Origin: Medicago truncatula
Lineage: Eukaryota > Streptophyta > Magnoliopsida > Fabales > Fabaceae
Length of the DNA stretch: 64,000 nucleotides
Direction of reading: 5' to 3'
Assembly: GCF_003473485.1 (NCBI RefSeq)
Contig: NC_053045.1
Span: 49,394,494 to 49,458,493, forward strand
The notes under the pieces are model-generated. The model ran no database searches. It worked only from the letters and a program-made list of their open reading frames with translations, and was not told the origin of the DNA. Below, in pieces: positions 11,589 through 22,649 of the stretch. A program made the position numbers and the translations under genes. Numbering within the stretch: the stretch's first letter is position 1; the number at the start of each line of letters is the position of its first letter.

Positions 11589-12888
11589 ACCCATATGATT
11601 ATGGATCAATGATATATATATATATATTTGTTTGAGGTAAATGATTTATATATTTCTTTCTTTGAAACGAGCGGTGATGTATATGATCCATAAAGTATTA
11701 AGCGCTATGATTTCTTTTGGAGTCTCTTTTATTTCTTAATTTTTGTTTTGAGGGAATTAAATTTATTTTATTTATAAACCAAGATAACAAATTACAAAAT
11801 ACATAAGATCCATTTAAGGGTTGAAATAATTCAATATATAATTTTTCATATACATTTAGCCAAAGATCAAACTCATCAAGGTTTTACTCAAAAAGAATAT
11901 ATTTACAACTTGTGTTACATCATGTTGATTTCTTTTATTCATTTTAATGATATATTTATACACAAAACCACTACTAACCTAATCATTCTGGTTCCTTATT
12001 CTTCAAATGATGAAAGGTTTATTTACAATTATATCAACAACAAAAAGGTTTCCGCACAATAATATCAAGCATGGGACAATGATTATTATAAATTTACAAT
12101 CATGTAAAGAATTATATAAGCAGTTCAATTTTATTTTATTCGTTGAAGATCTATTCAAATTTAACAAATATTAGAAGGACCAAGGTGACAATAAATTAAG
12201 ATGACCAAATGATGATTTAAGACAACAAGGCTGTATAAGTATATGTTAATTAGTGCATTATATAGGGCCACCTTGGTTGGACTAAATAATGAAGAAACAG
12301 GTAGCTCTATGCAGGAGTGTCCCCTACTGCCCAGATTTAGTGAGCGATTATAGATGATTATTCTTGGTGTTAAACGTGGTCCACTTGCAATATTTTTATT
12401 GTACACTATTTTATATTAGAGATTGAGATTTAATGTCCATAAAATTTAGCTCAATTAATAATGTCGAAATTGTTAGGTTAGATGTTTTCATCCAAATTTA
12501 AATCTGGAACCTTGCAGTATGTGAATTTTAGTGGAGGTTATCATTTTGTCTATCTGCCAAAAAAAAACATTGGAATTTAATTGCTTGTTTTTATTCAATA
12601 TATTAGTCTCGGTATTTTTTTAATTTTTATTAATATATTTATCTTTTTGTCTAAAAAATATTAAAAATTGCTTGTTTGTCTTTTTGACTCAATTCAATTG
12701 CTAGTTATAGCTTTAAAATAACTTGTGATTATTTCTTGTGAAAAAAACCTTGTTATTAGTTCTTGTAAAAGAAAACCTTGCGATTAAAGCGAGAATTGGG
12801 TTTTTCTTATGCGGTCATTGGATTGCTTACAATACCACGTGAAATTTTGGGACCATTTGTCAACTTAATGTCGATGATTATAGGTCAC

Positions 12889-13056
12889 GGGGATGGATCT
12901 CCTCCCGTGTGTTTTTCTTCGATTTTCTGCAGTGTAGAATCTACACCATTAAATATATTATCTCTCTTAATTTTAAGTTTTCAACATTTATATTTTCAAG
13001 CATTAATTTTTTTCAAAGGTTGAGATTTAACGGGACTCTACAGAGGATCCATTCCC
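12889..13056. mobile_element. MITE, GGGRATGGATC ends, 9-bp target duplication
   Basis: The element starts GGGGATGGATCTCC and ends (reverse-complemented) GGGAATGGATCCTC. A perfect 9-bp direct repeat ATAGGTCAC flanks it at 12880-12888 and 13057-13065. The 168 bp between have no credible coding content. End sequence and 9-bp duplication are shared with 28814-28986, so the two are copies of one Mutator-like MITE family. Confidence 0.85.
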
Positions 13057-13065
13057 ATAGGTCAC

Positions 13066-14396
13066 CACCTCCTAATGATTAGTGAGGCTACAATCATAAT
13101 GATAAGTTTAGAGATAAACTCCATATTCTCTCTATCTTCTCTATTTTTCATTCATTAGACAAGATTGATTTTGGATTTTTTTTTTTGCTGAAATAACTCA
13201 TGAATCATATTTTTCTTTAAATCTAAATGAATAGTTTTCACTTATATCTGATTTTTTATTTTGTTTCTTCTTGATTTTGTAGTCTGAGTACGACGTTATC
13301 ATGTTCTTCGCCTTTGTTTAGCATTGTTTGATTTCTTATCTTATTGCGACAATATTGTTAGAGAAGACCAAACTTACATGTTCAATAGTTAAGCCATATT
13401 GAGTAGTATAAAATGCTAGATAAAATATTCAAGTAACTTAGTGCATGTTTAGAAGCTATTGTTTCCACGATGCCATCACACGTTTATCAAACTCTACATT
13501 TTCTAGCTTTGAAAATATCATTGTGTAAAAATAAATTTTTTGTTGTTCGAATTATAAAATCCAATCTTGTAACAATCTCGAAAAAAAAAAAAGAAGTTAG
13601 CTACAATTTAACCGTGAATAATTTATCTTCTTTCTAAATAACAAGAATATACGCTTCAAATTCTAAAATTTGAAAGTAGTGGGGCATTCTCGAAAAAAAT
13701 AAGGGGCAATAGAGGTGTGTATGGGGAGAAATTATAATATGGTTACAGGACTAAAGAAATAGTGTTTGGTCACACACACATGGAGAAATATTTTTTAATA
13801 ATAAAGAAGAAATTGATAAAAAAGATGATTGAGTATTTTGAAGAGAATCTTTTTATGTGTGTATGTTTAAGTATTATTGATTTGATCTTGTGACCATGAA
13901 AGAATACCTCGTGTTGGGGTGGGGGAGGATTTCTCATAAGTTAGAGTAATCTAATGGAAAGTCCAATTAAGAGCTGAACATTGACGTGATATGGATCAAA
14001 TCATTTGATTAGAAAGCCCAATTAGTTGGCAAATTTATATATTAAAAGAGAACTTGGTAGTTTGTTACCAACTAACACTTGATTAGAAAACTATGTAAAT
14101 TAATAATGAGAATATATGACTTTCAATGTATAAACCGAAAGTAAATAAGAGACAATTCTTTACCAATTTATTTTAAAGTAGTTTGTTTAAAATGTCACAA
14201 CAAAAGGCACAACTTTAATCTTCTGAGAATTAGTTTGTAAGATCTAAATCAACTGATAATATCGATATTATTAGATTGTACACTTTTATATATGTTTGAA
14301 CTCATAATTTTGTATTTGGGAGTTTCAAGTGGTACTTTCCACTTGGTCTACCCACAAAATATCATGAGAATTATGGGTGATATAAATATTCTATCA
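13066..14396. other. AT-rich spacer, no gene seen
   Basis: No open frame with a recognisable domain on either strand. A diverged tRNA-like SINE fragment may lie around 14225-14345: a B-box-like GTTTGAACTC is present but the ends are not definable. Confidence 0.4.
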
Positions 14397-14405
14397 TTTA
14401 AAATA

Positions 14406-14905
14406 GGCTTAATTACACTTTTGGTCTCCTAAGTTTTCCAAAGTTGTGATTTTGGCCCCTAAAAAACAATTCTTTTCAGGCTCCCTAAGTTTACTTTCTG
14501 TTGCAATTTTGGCCCCCCACGTCAATTTTGACCCAGTCAACGATGACATAGGCGTCACGTGTGTAAATTTTTAATTTTTGTAATAAAAAAAAAATTGTAA
14601 TTAATTTTTTTTATTTGTAATAAAATACAAAAAATCATTTTTTGTAATTAAAAAAACAAAACAAAACTTAATTTTTTATTTTTGTAATTAAAAAAAAACT
14701 TTTTTTTAATTACAAGTCTATTTTTTTAAAATTAAAAAACAAAAAAATAAAAATAAAATTTTTACACACGTGGTGCCTACATGTCCGTTGACTTGGTCAA
14801 AATTGCAACAGAAAGTAAACTTAGAGGACCTGGAAAGAGTTATTTTTTTAGAGGGTCAAAATCACAACTTTAAAAAACTTAGGGGGTCAAAAGTGTAATT
14901 AAACC
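14406..14905. mobile_element. Mutator-like MITE with perfect 9-bp target duplication
   Basis: Inverted termini GGCTTAATTACACTTTTGGT and (right, reverse-complemented) GGTTTAATTACACTTTTGAC extend for about 60 bp on each side, including TTGTGATTTTG. A perfect 9-bp repeat TTTAAAATA flanks the element at 14397-14405 and 14906-14914. The 500-bp interior is A/T homopolymer-rich and has no coding capacity. A truncated relative begins near 16124 (GGTTTAATAGCAG). Confidence 0.9.
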
Positions 14906-15140
14906 TTTAAAATAATAATCAACTTAAAAAGTTATTGAACAATTTTCAAGTCTAGATAGAAGAACTATGAGAATCTCTTTTTCCAACACCAATCCTTCTT
15001 GCACACTCTTCAAATTCCCAATTGTGCCCCGTTTGGATTATATAAATCCAAAGTGTTTTCTATATAATTTAGGAATATATAATTTGAAACCTCTCAAAAC
15101 TCATATGATTAGATGTTTTGCCAATAAATCCTTTTTAACA

Positions 15141-15568
15141 AACTTAGGGTCTGTTTGATTTAGTTTTTAAAAAGTGTTTTGTAGTTTTTTAAAATTAAAA
15201 ACTTTAAAACTTGTTTGAATGTAGGATTTTGTAAAACTGTTTTTGAAAACTATTTTCCATTTTGCTGTTTTTAAAAGTAAAAAACCAAAACAACAAATAT
15301 GGGTTTTGCTTTTCACTTTTCAGTTACCAAAAACAGAGAACACGGAGGATTTGCCATTTTCTCAATGGCAAAAATGTAATATAAATCAACTTTGACTTTT
15401 TAAAAATGATACACAGGATTGACAAACAAGTTTTTAATTCATAAAATGGTTTTTAAATCTGAAAGTGCCAAACAGATTTTTTTTATTCTTTTTTCTTTAA
15501 AATAGTTTTTAAAAATTGATTTGTAAAAGAGTGTTTAAAAACTAAAAAGCAAAACTAAATCAAATCAG
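15141..15568. mobile_element. TIR element, CTGTTTGATTTAGTTTT family
   Basis: Left CTGTTTGATTTAGTTTTTAA (from 15151) and right (reverse-complemented) CTGATTTGATTTAGTTTTGC are inverted repeats. A direct repeat TTTTTAACA at 15132-15140 and 15569-15577 is a possible 9-bp target duplication, but it sits 10 bp outside the left inverted repeat, so the left border is uncertain. Confidence 0.55.
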
Positions 15569-16118
15569 TTTTTAACAACACTGGTCATTTTATTGATATA
15601 TTTTAGGTTATATTAACCAAATACGTAAAATATGCATTTGTGTTATATAATTTAAAACGTGTCAGCACAAAAAGCATACATATTTTTACAAAGAGCACAT
15701 ATATTCGCAAATTTACATTGATTTGCAGAACACATCTATTTACTTGCAACAAACACCAAAACATATTATCGACACACATAAAAATTAAATCAAAACATAA
15801 AAGAATAAATGCTCCCATGCAATATGAGGGATAGCCATGTGTTACCGCCTTGATGATAATCTTTTCCTGCATTAATAGAGATTTTAGCATTCTAATTTGA
15901 ATGTTTTTTCATATGTGAGATTCTTCAAATAGAAACATTTTTTTTTCTTTTTCCTTTCAATTAGGAAAGAGAGGCCAAGGTATTTTCCATGCCAGTATTC
16001 AAGGTGGATATAGCTTATTTCTTTCTACTTGTCATTGATTAACGACTAACAGATTTGTAATCATCAAGAATGTCCTTCAAGTTGCCAGCATTAGTCGGAG
16101 TGGCTTTGCAGAAATAAA

Positions 16119-16800
16119 ACTAGGTTTAATAGCAGTTTTAGCACCCTAAGTTTTAAAAAGTTACGATTTTGATCCCATAAAAAAAACTACAAAACCGCCC
16201 CTTAAGTTTTGCCCATGTGACAGTTTTAGCCCCCTAGGGCTAGCCCGAACGGACCGCGGATAGCCCGCATAACAAAAAAAATCCTATAAATTATATATAT
16301 TTCAAATAATTCTTTATTTAGTTGATTATGAAAGTAAATAATAAAAAAGAAAATTCATGAATTAACACACAAATACAACAGTAATATAAAATTATATTTA
16401 CTCGTTTCGTTGTTTATAATTTTAAAGATCGAATATAGAATAAATATCTATAACCATAACGCATGTAATTTATTTAAAATTGCTTTCCTCGCCATTTTAG
16501 TTTACGACGTTCGAACAAAAATGTTTACAATTTATTTTTGTGCTAGGTATTATTTAAACATATTAAAAATATTATTTATAAGAAATTTTATAGGAGTATT
16601 TTATAGTACTTTTTTTTTATAAAAAAGAATGTAATTTTTAATACGGGCCGACCCGTTTAGCCCGTGACCCGTGTAGGGTCGGGAATCGGGTAGTATATTT
16701 CAAGCCCATTTTTCAACCATACTTTTTGACCTGGCCCGAAACACGTTAAAGCCGGTCCTAAACAGGCCGGGTAGCTTGTTTTGACAGCTCTATGATATTG
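16119..16800. mobile_element. two fused element fragments, one hAT-like
   Basis: 16119-16240 is the left arm of a MITE related to 14406-14905 (phrases TTTTAGCACCCTAAG, TTACGATTTTG). From about 16243 (TAGGGCTAGCCCGAACGG) to about 16792 (ACAGCTCTA) the sequence has GC-rich ends containing repeated GCCCG/CGGGC words and ends TAGGGCT/TAGAGCT inverted, which resembles hAT non-autonomous elements. No target duplication was found. Confidence 0.5.
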
Positions 16801-16992
16801 GATGGACATTCCATGTAGTCATTGGTGACCGAACCTTTGCGGTTAGGATATATAAATGATAATATTAGTATAATTTAGAAAATGTCTCGGTTAACAGTGA
16901 GTTAACACACTAACCCATCTGAGTTAGCTCGAGACATGAGAGTGTGCTCCTCCTCAACGTCTCGATTCGACTATCCCTAATGTCAATTTGGG

Positions 16993-17035
16993 TGAGTTAA
17001 TTTATATTCTTTAAAAAAAAAAACGATGAGTTAAT
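16993..17035. repeat. poly(A) micro-insertion with 9-bp direct repeats
   Basis: TGAGTTAAT at 16993-17001 and 17027-17035 flanks a 25-bp insert (TTATATTCTTT, A11, CGA). Confidence 0.55.
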
Positions 17036-17045
17036 ACTTATTTTA

Positions 17046-17205
17046 AAGGTCTTGTTAACGAGTTTCTCTGGGGTACTCTTTAAGAATTCCAAAAGAAGAA
17101 ATTATGTTATAAAAAAGTTAAATATTCCGATTTCTGATGCATTGATTACATGTATTTTTATGAAAAGTTACCATTTAAAGGCCTTAACTAGTGCCCATTT
17201 CTCGA
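17046..17205. mobile_element. MITE, TTGTTAACGAGTG family (decayed)
   Basis: Left GGTCTTGTTAACGAGTTTCT with inner GTACTCTTTAAG, and right AAGGCCTTAACTAGTGCCCA, correspond to the arms of 11012-11185. The right arm is eroded and no target duplication was seen. Confidence 0.5.
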
Positions 17206-17251
17206 TTTTAAAATATGAGTTTTAGTTGTTTATAAATCGATATTTTTCAGG

Positions 17252-17416
17252 ATGCATGTCAAAGATGGCCATTCTGAACTTCTCTTTTGTGGAGGGCACG
17301 ATCAACTTGTTATTATGTTCATCAGAGATACAAGGGCCAAGGGCATGGAGATTAGATGTCATGTTTCTCCACTGAGCTACATAGAGCATAAATTCTCTCT
17401 TAATCTTCTTCTATGA
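17252..17416 (+). other. unidentified 54-codon open frame behind an acceptor-like site
   Basis: An ATG frame (MHVKDGHSEL ... HKFSLNLLL) of 54 codons is preceded directly by TATTTTTCAG, which looks like a splice acceptor. Composition is more gene-like than the surroundings (GGHDQLVIMFIRDT, EIRCHVSPLSY). I do not recognise the family and see no companion exon. It could be an exon of a broken gene or chance. Confidence 0.25.
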
Positions 17417-18589
17417 GATTGTTGTTTTTTATTCGAAGATGTCTAATGTTATTCTTCTTTTTGCAAGCATTCATGGAAAAACTGTTGTATGTGTCTGTCT
17501 TTAAGTCATAATGTTTTGTATCTTAGCTTCTAATAAGAGTCCTCCTGAAACACAACACAAGTGAGTTTATTTCTGATATACAGAAAGGATTTTACCAGGT
17601 TTTCATTACTAGTGTCACAATCGATTCAGTAGCCTCGTGAAGTTAAGGACATGAACTTTACTCCAAACATTCATATCGGTAATACCATAGCTTAGTCTTT
17701 CGAGAATATTCGACCAAGGGGGTATTATTTAGAGAAATGATATTTCAACAATCTTTTGAGACAATTAAATGGACAACTCTTGATTTCAAAATTTCGCAAC
17801 GATGGATCAACCATTGTGCAACCAACATACCATATATTGATTTTTACAACTCAGATTCTCTTTTATTTTAAAATTTCTCAACTATAGATCAACCATTAAT
17901 AAAATTGGTTTGTAACTTCTCTTAGATATTTTTGTTGACCATCGAATATTACTTTGACCAACATGCCAAATAGTGACACTGCAGATATGATAGGGGAAAT
18001 TTAATCCTTGCTTCTTCTTCTTTTGGGCCATGCCATGGAAGCCAGTACTCCTAAAATATTGGTGAAAATCATTATAATGTTTTAATAACTGCTCATGCAA
18101 ATTAGAATCGAAGTGGTAATGAAGATGAGGTGGTGATTCTTAAGAGGAGATGATGCTGGTGATGCGGCGACTTGTTGTGCAGGAGTCGATACAAGCTGAG
18201 CTTTGGCGTCGAGAAATGGGGTCGCAACACCGCCATATAGACACAGAATGGGAAAATGGGAGTTGCCCACGCTGGTTTAATGTAGAGGGAGGTATGTTGC
18301 TATGTGTGAGAGGATTCTTACATCATAATCATAAGTTTTCTCCTTTTCACCTCTCCTTTTTTATTAGGAAAATGCAAGTATAGCAAAGACTTTCGGGGGT
18401 TTGACCATTGATATTAGTCAAACCTTCATATAAGATGAATTGGCAGCCGAACTCATAGACCAATATATCTGAAGTCTGAACCTTATATTACTACAAAAAA
18501 ATAACAAGACCAGAACAAGTCTAATCGTAAGCATTTTCCTTAAATAAATAGGATACAAAACTATGCAGACACGTCGTTGATTTTTTATT
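17417..18589. other. spacer, no gene supported
   Basis: Short opposing open frames at 17882-18100, 18082-18270 (both minus) and 18150-18383 (plus) overlap each other and match no family I know. A fragment starting GAGAAATGATATTTCAACAA near 17735 resembles one arm of the 44008-44191 MITE family. Confidence 0.35.
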
Positions 18590-19420
18590 TTTTAACCAAA
18601 AGATAGCTTCGACTTTCGCATAAACCACACCAAAGTTTTACAACTCGAGAGTTTACCTCAACTCGTTTTAGCTATGTAAACTCGACTCGTAAACTCGTAT
18701 GAGTTTACCTAAAATTAAAATTATATAAAATTTATTATATATATAGCATATTTAAGCTAATACTCCCTCCGGTCCTATTTATAAGAGAATTTTTGGTCAA
18801 CAAAAGTTGATGTATCTATTTAAAAATTCAGTCCAAATACATTCACTTTTGTTGACCTAAATTTCTTTTATAAATAGGACCGAAGGAAGTATTTAAACAA
18901 AACATAACCAATTAACCACAATTAAATAATAAACTCTAACAATAAAAAACAAAATTTATCAGTACATTTAAACTCTTTTTCATCTTCAGTTGTAACTTTA
19001 ACTTCAATTGTTTAATTTTCTCATTTAAATACTTGAGCAAGTAATATATTTGAATGATGTCAAATCAATCAATAATAACAAACTTCTGAATGCATTCCCT
19101 AAAATTCAATGTATGTCGTTGTCACGCATTGACGTAGCTTCTATACATAACAAGCATGGAAAAACCGAGTTATGTTAACCGTAAAGGCAACATTTCAGCA
19201 CCTTGGGATTGAAAAAAGAATTGAATTTTGAAAGAAAATGAAACAAAAAAAAATAACCAAAAATAAAAAATAAAAAAATTCAAAGGTAAATTCGTAAACT
19301 CGGACGAGTTTACACGAGTTTACCGAGTTTAACACGTGTTAACTCGGTCAAACTTTCCAATTTCACCAAAAACCGAGTTTACCTCCGAGTTAACACGTTT
19401 TTGCCACCTAAAAACGTAAT
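18590..19420. repeat. TAAACTCG/CGAGTTTA-rich element with nested MITE
   Basis: Many direct and inverted copies of CGAGTTTA and TAAACTCG cluster at 18640-18715 and 19290-19400, on both sides of an AT-rich core. This looks like the two ends of a non-autonomous transposon whose middle was interrupted by the Stowaway element at 18763-18889. Exact termini could not be fixed. Confidence 0.45.
18763..18889. mobile_element. Stowaway-type MITE (127 bp), TA target duplication
   Basis: CTCCCTCCGGTCCTATTTAT at the left and (right, reverse-complemented) CTTCCTTCGGTCCTATTTAT form a long inverted repeat that also includes GGTCAACAAAAGT. TA flanks both ends (18761-18762, 18890-18891). The element at 36097-36222 is a sibling copy. 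Confidence 0.9.
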
Positions 19421-21378
19421 GGTATCAAAAGCTGATTGGACAGAGAGCTTCGCGTAAAACAGAGTTTTTGTTTCTTCTTTTAAAAAAAAAAATACATTTT
19501 TTTTGCCTCTCTACATTTTTAGTTAAAAATCTAATAAAATGTACATTTTTAGTTAAAAATCTAACAATTCAGCGTAGTTCACTTTTGATAAACCCGGCCA
19601 CATATTCAAACTAAAGGTTAATCAATCATTAACTTTATTCAACTCCACTTAATTAGCAGATGTATTGATTTATGATGAACTAGACAAAATCGCACTAACA
19701 CGGCAATTTTGTTGAAGCTCCAAATTGAAAACAAAATTACAGTGGCACACGTCAAAATCACCATGAACCTAAACCATACATACAAGCTTGTTTTCAAATA
19801 TCAAATTTGAACCGAAATCCTGAGCCTGAAAGGATACCTTAGATGTCCCCAACAGTTATTAATAATGAGAAGGAAATTTGAAAGTGCACGTGGCATGAAG
19901 GTAATATAACAGAGGTTACTTGGCAATCACTTCATCTACCCGAGACATACAAATCCAAACTCCATGCCTAATACTGTTCCTTCAGATCTTACGCAAAATG
20001 CAGAAAATTGAAATGTACACATTGCAAGGACACATAATACCAACCACAATTGAACTACTATGTGCAAATGAACACTGCTTGCACTTTGTCATTAAAAACT
20101 GAAATTATGCAGAGCCAAGTTCAAAGAAATAGCTAGAAAGCTAAGTACTTTAGGCTCTTGTGTCTGAACAAGAAACAAAATTATACACAACAATAGAATA
20201 AAGCAAGGTGATGCATGCAGCTACTAGCTTTTTTATTGTTGCCAAGTAAAATAGAATAAAGCATCAATAGAAGATTGCAAACTCGTACATCAAACATACA
20301 GTTTCAGAAAAGGATTCAAAAACAGAAATAAATTCATTGGGGTAAAAACACTGAAATCTTGCTGTGCATAATAAGAATTTAGAAAGAAAAAAAAGACACT
20401 AGATTGTGGTTCGAAACTTGGAGACTTTTCCCCCTCTAGAAAATGAACAATGTAAAAGAAAATACATTGGACAAAGCATTTCAAAAAATACACCATGGAT
20501 CAAACATTTCAAATAAGTTGGCAAATTTAAAAAAAAAAGTGCCAAACGAAGTTAATTAACAAACCAAAAAGAGAAAACAAACATAACTTTGTAAATAAAC
20601 AAATGCCCCAACAAAACATTCAAATACTAAGATACTTGATTATTCTCAGCTAATTTTTGAACTTTAAAAGATAGAAACCATTTTGTTATAATCAGAATAA
20701 GCAATCTACAAACTGTATATTCTTTCCACTGATGCCAAAGATTTTATTTCTCTCCATACCAAGCTTAATGATGACAATAATAGAGATTATCAATGCAAAA
20801 GTTAAAAGGATCAAATCAATGAAAATAACAACATGAAAACAAAAGAAAGTCAGAAAGCATGATGCAGTCATTGTATGAAAACTAATTCAACCTCATAAGG
20901 GCTGTTCTTGGGACAAAGTCCTCATCCAGAGCCAGGAAGCATGTAGTATAAAGAGGCTTTGCTAGCTTAACTACAAGCCTGTCAAACACCAAAACCAAGT
21001 GAAGGCATCAGATTTTTTTCAAAGAATGCCCCCAAAATTCCAAACAAAAGCTCTGAAATTATCATTATCATTGTAATAATAAACTCTTACTCTGTTAATT
21101 AAACTATATATACTGATATAGATATATATTTCTTTCCTTCCAGGAATAAACTACTACCACTACCACTACCACTACCACTAAGATGAACAAGTAAAAATAC
21201 CAACTAAACTAAACCCTTGTTTAAACCAACAAAAACAAGGGAATTAGCATCTTCAATCCTCTCCATCCAATCCAATATCTCCAACATTTCCTTCATACTT
21301 TCTCTTTACAATATTCTTCACGCTTATACCTCAATCCCATTACCCCATTTACAAGCTGCAATTCACTTCACAGCTTCT
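19421..21378. other. transcribed-looking spacer 3' of the DUF1639 gene
   Basis: This stretch is less AT-skewed and less transposon-like than neighbouring spacers. On the minus strand it may hold long 3' untranslated exons of the DUF1639 gene or a separate non-coding transcript. A 22-bp direct repeat at 19512-19533 and 19542-19563 is separated by 8 bp. A CCACTA microsatellite lies at 21151-21181. One coding-looking exon candidate (20882-20978) is listed separately. Confidence 0.35.
20882..20978 (-). other. orphan C-terminal exon candidate
   Basis: On the minus strand a splice-acceptor-like TTTGACAG is followed by one base and 31 open codons ending in TAG. The peptide begins LVVKLAKPLYTTC and ends DFVPRTALMRLN. 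It has gene-like composition and higher GC than its surroundings. The phase does not fit the last DUF1639 exon (phase 0) and I could not find an upstream partner or name the family. It could be an untranslated exon that is open by chance. Confidence 0.25.
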
Positions 21379-22442
21379 CTACCTCTGCAATGATCAACCA
21401 TCAAACAATCAGTATAAACACCACAAAATCATGAAAAATAACCTCGCACCAACATATCTGATCAAATGGGCGGCCGGTATCCATCACAGACATACACAAC
21501 AAATGTGATTACTTTCAATTAATTCACATTCTCAAATTATCAACGTTGTGAGTGTCGTGTCTGTGTCGATACTTCGCAGATAAAAACACAGGGTAAAAAA
21601 AGTACCTTTGTTGGTGTATCAGCTACCCTATAAGCATCAGCAGTTATACCCACTAACCATAATCCAGGAAAAACATTCTGAAAACAAAATAAACAAACAA
21701 ATAATCAAATAGTATTCATAATCATCAATCAGAAGAAGAAAGTAATAAAAAATCTGAATGAATGAGAAATTGAGAATCATTATCATACATCCATTTGTTT
21801 CTGAACATTCTTGGCCCTCTTTCTGGGCCTACGATTGGGCCTAGAACCAGTCATGACAAAAATATCCTCTTCGATCTCATCCTTCGAAAGAGCGATCCAG
21901 AATTTCCTCTTTTCCTTCTTCTCACCACAGTTTGTATCAGCAAAACCCCTGAGCCTCAGCGATTTCGGAGCTGGATTCTCACCGTTAACACCTTCCTGCA
22001 ATTCTCCACCGTTGTTGTTTCTAGAACCTCCTGCTCCGATCTCAAACCCGCCTCTCGGTATCATCGGCTTCCTCGGCCTCAAATTCCACGGCTTCTGCAC
22101 TATCTCCTCCGCTCCACCACCAGCTTCAGCATCGTCTTCAGCGTCGCGTTTTCTGTCACCGGCGTTGTCATCGGTTTCGTTGTTCGACGACGGCGTCGGG
22201 GGAGCTTGTCTCTGAGAGGAGGAAGAAGCAAATCCGAATCGGTTTCTCGCGGTTCGGGATCCGAGTCGGTGAGGACGGGAGTCAGGTTCGGAATCAGGCT
22301 CGGAAGCATGATCGGGTGGACGACGGGAACGGTGGTGGTTGGTGGCGTTAGTGTTGTTTTTTCCGGTGCCGCCCCATTTGAGAAAGGGGAGAGAGAAGTT
22401 GTGAAGAGGTTGTGACTTGACTGATGCAGGAGTAGTAGCCAT
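21379..22442 (-). CDS. DUF1639 family protein
   Basis: A plant-specific protein of unknown function, probably nuclear given its basic stretches. Three exons join in phase 0: 21789-22442, 21606-21677 and a last one coding only Arg-stop at 21379-21384, giving 243 residues. Family signatures are KPWNLRPRK at residues 117-125 and the C-terminal DUF1639 block KFWIALSKDEIEEDIFVMTG (180-199), followed by RPNRRPRKRAKNVQKQ. It then continues into exon 2 as VFPGLWLVGITADAYRV. The N-terminal 110 residues are low-complexity (Ser, Asp/Glu, Arg). An in-frame ATG at 22628 would add 62 residues. I prefer the ATG at 22442 because the extension has no family resemblance and covers a telobox pair typical of promoters or leaders. 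The tiny last exon follows a good acceptor but is the least certain part. Confidence 0.85.
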
Positions 22443-22523
22443 TGATGAATGAACGGTGAAGAAATAGTAGCGGCTTTGGAAGGTTAACGATGAAGGGTTT
22501 AAACGGTGTCGTTTGAAAATGAG

Positions 22524-22542
22524 AAACCCTAGAGCTAGGGTT
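22524..22542. promoter_or_regulatory. inverted telobox pair upstream of the DUF1639 gene
   Basis: AAACCCTAGAGCTAGGGTT contains AAACCCTA and its inverted copy, about 85 bp upstream of the chosen ATG. Teloboxes in this position are known from promoters of plant growth and translation genes. A second palindromic word, AAACGGTGTCGTTT, sits just downstream at 22501-22514. Confidence 0.5.
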
Positions 22543-22649
22543 GTTGATGAAATGGGAGAGGGTGGTGGTTTTGAATTGAGTTCAGAGAGAAAAGGGGGGC
22601 GCTGCGTTGTGCTGCCTACACAAGCCACACAAGAAGGAGTCTCATGCTA

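Larger units (their letters stand above)
9710..12888. other. AT-rich spacer, no gene seen
   Basis: Apart from the MITE at 11012-11185 and the micro-insertions listed separately, only AT-rich sequence is visible. The open frames here (10484-10693 and 12161-12406, minus; 11027-11221 and 12778-13023, plus) have no domain. The plus-strand pair fall inside or across MITEs. Confidence 0.5.

Noticed and set aside
12778-13023. 81-codon plus-strand frame
   Set aside because: Its second half lies inside the MITE at 12889-13056, so it cannot be a host gene as it stands.
21795-22415. Long plus-strand frames opposite the DUF1639 gene (up to 206 codons)
   Set aside because: They are the antisense of a GC-rich exon whose minus-strand product has clear family motifs.
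22443-22628. In-frame N-terminal extension of the DUF1639 protein
   Set aside because: No family similarity and it covers a telobox pair; more likely leader or promoter.
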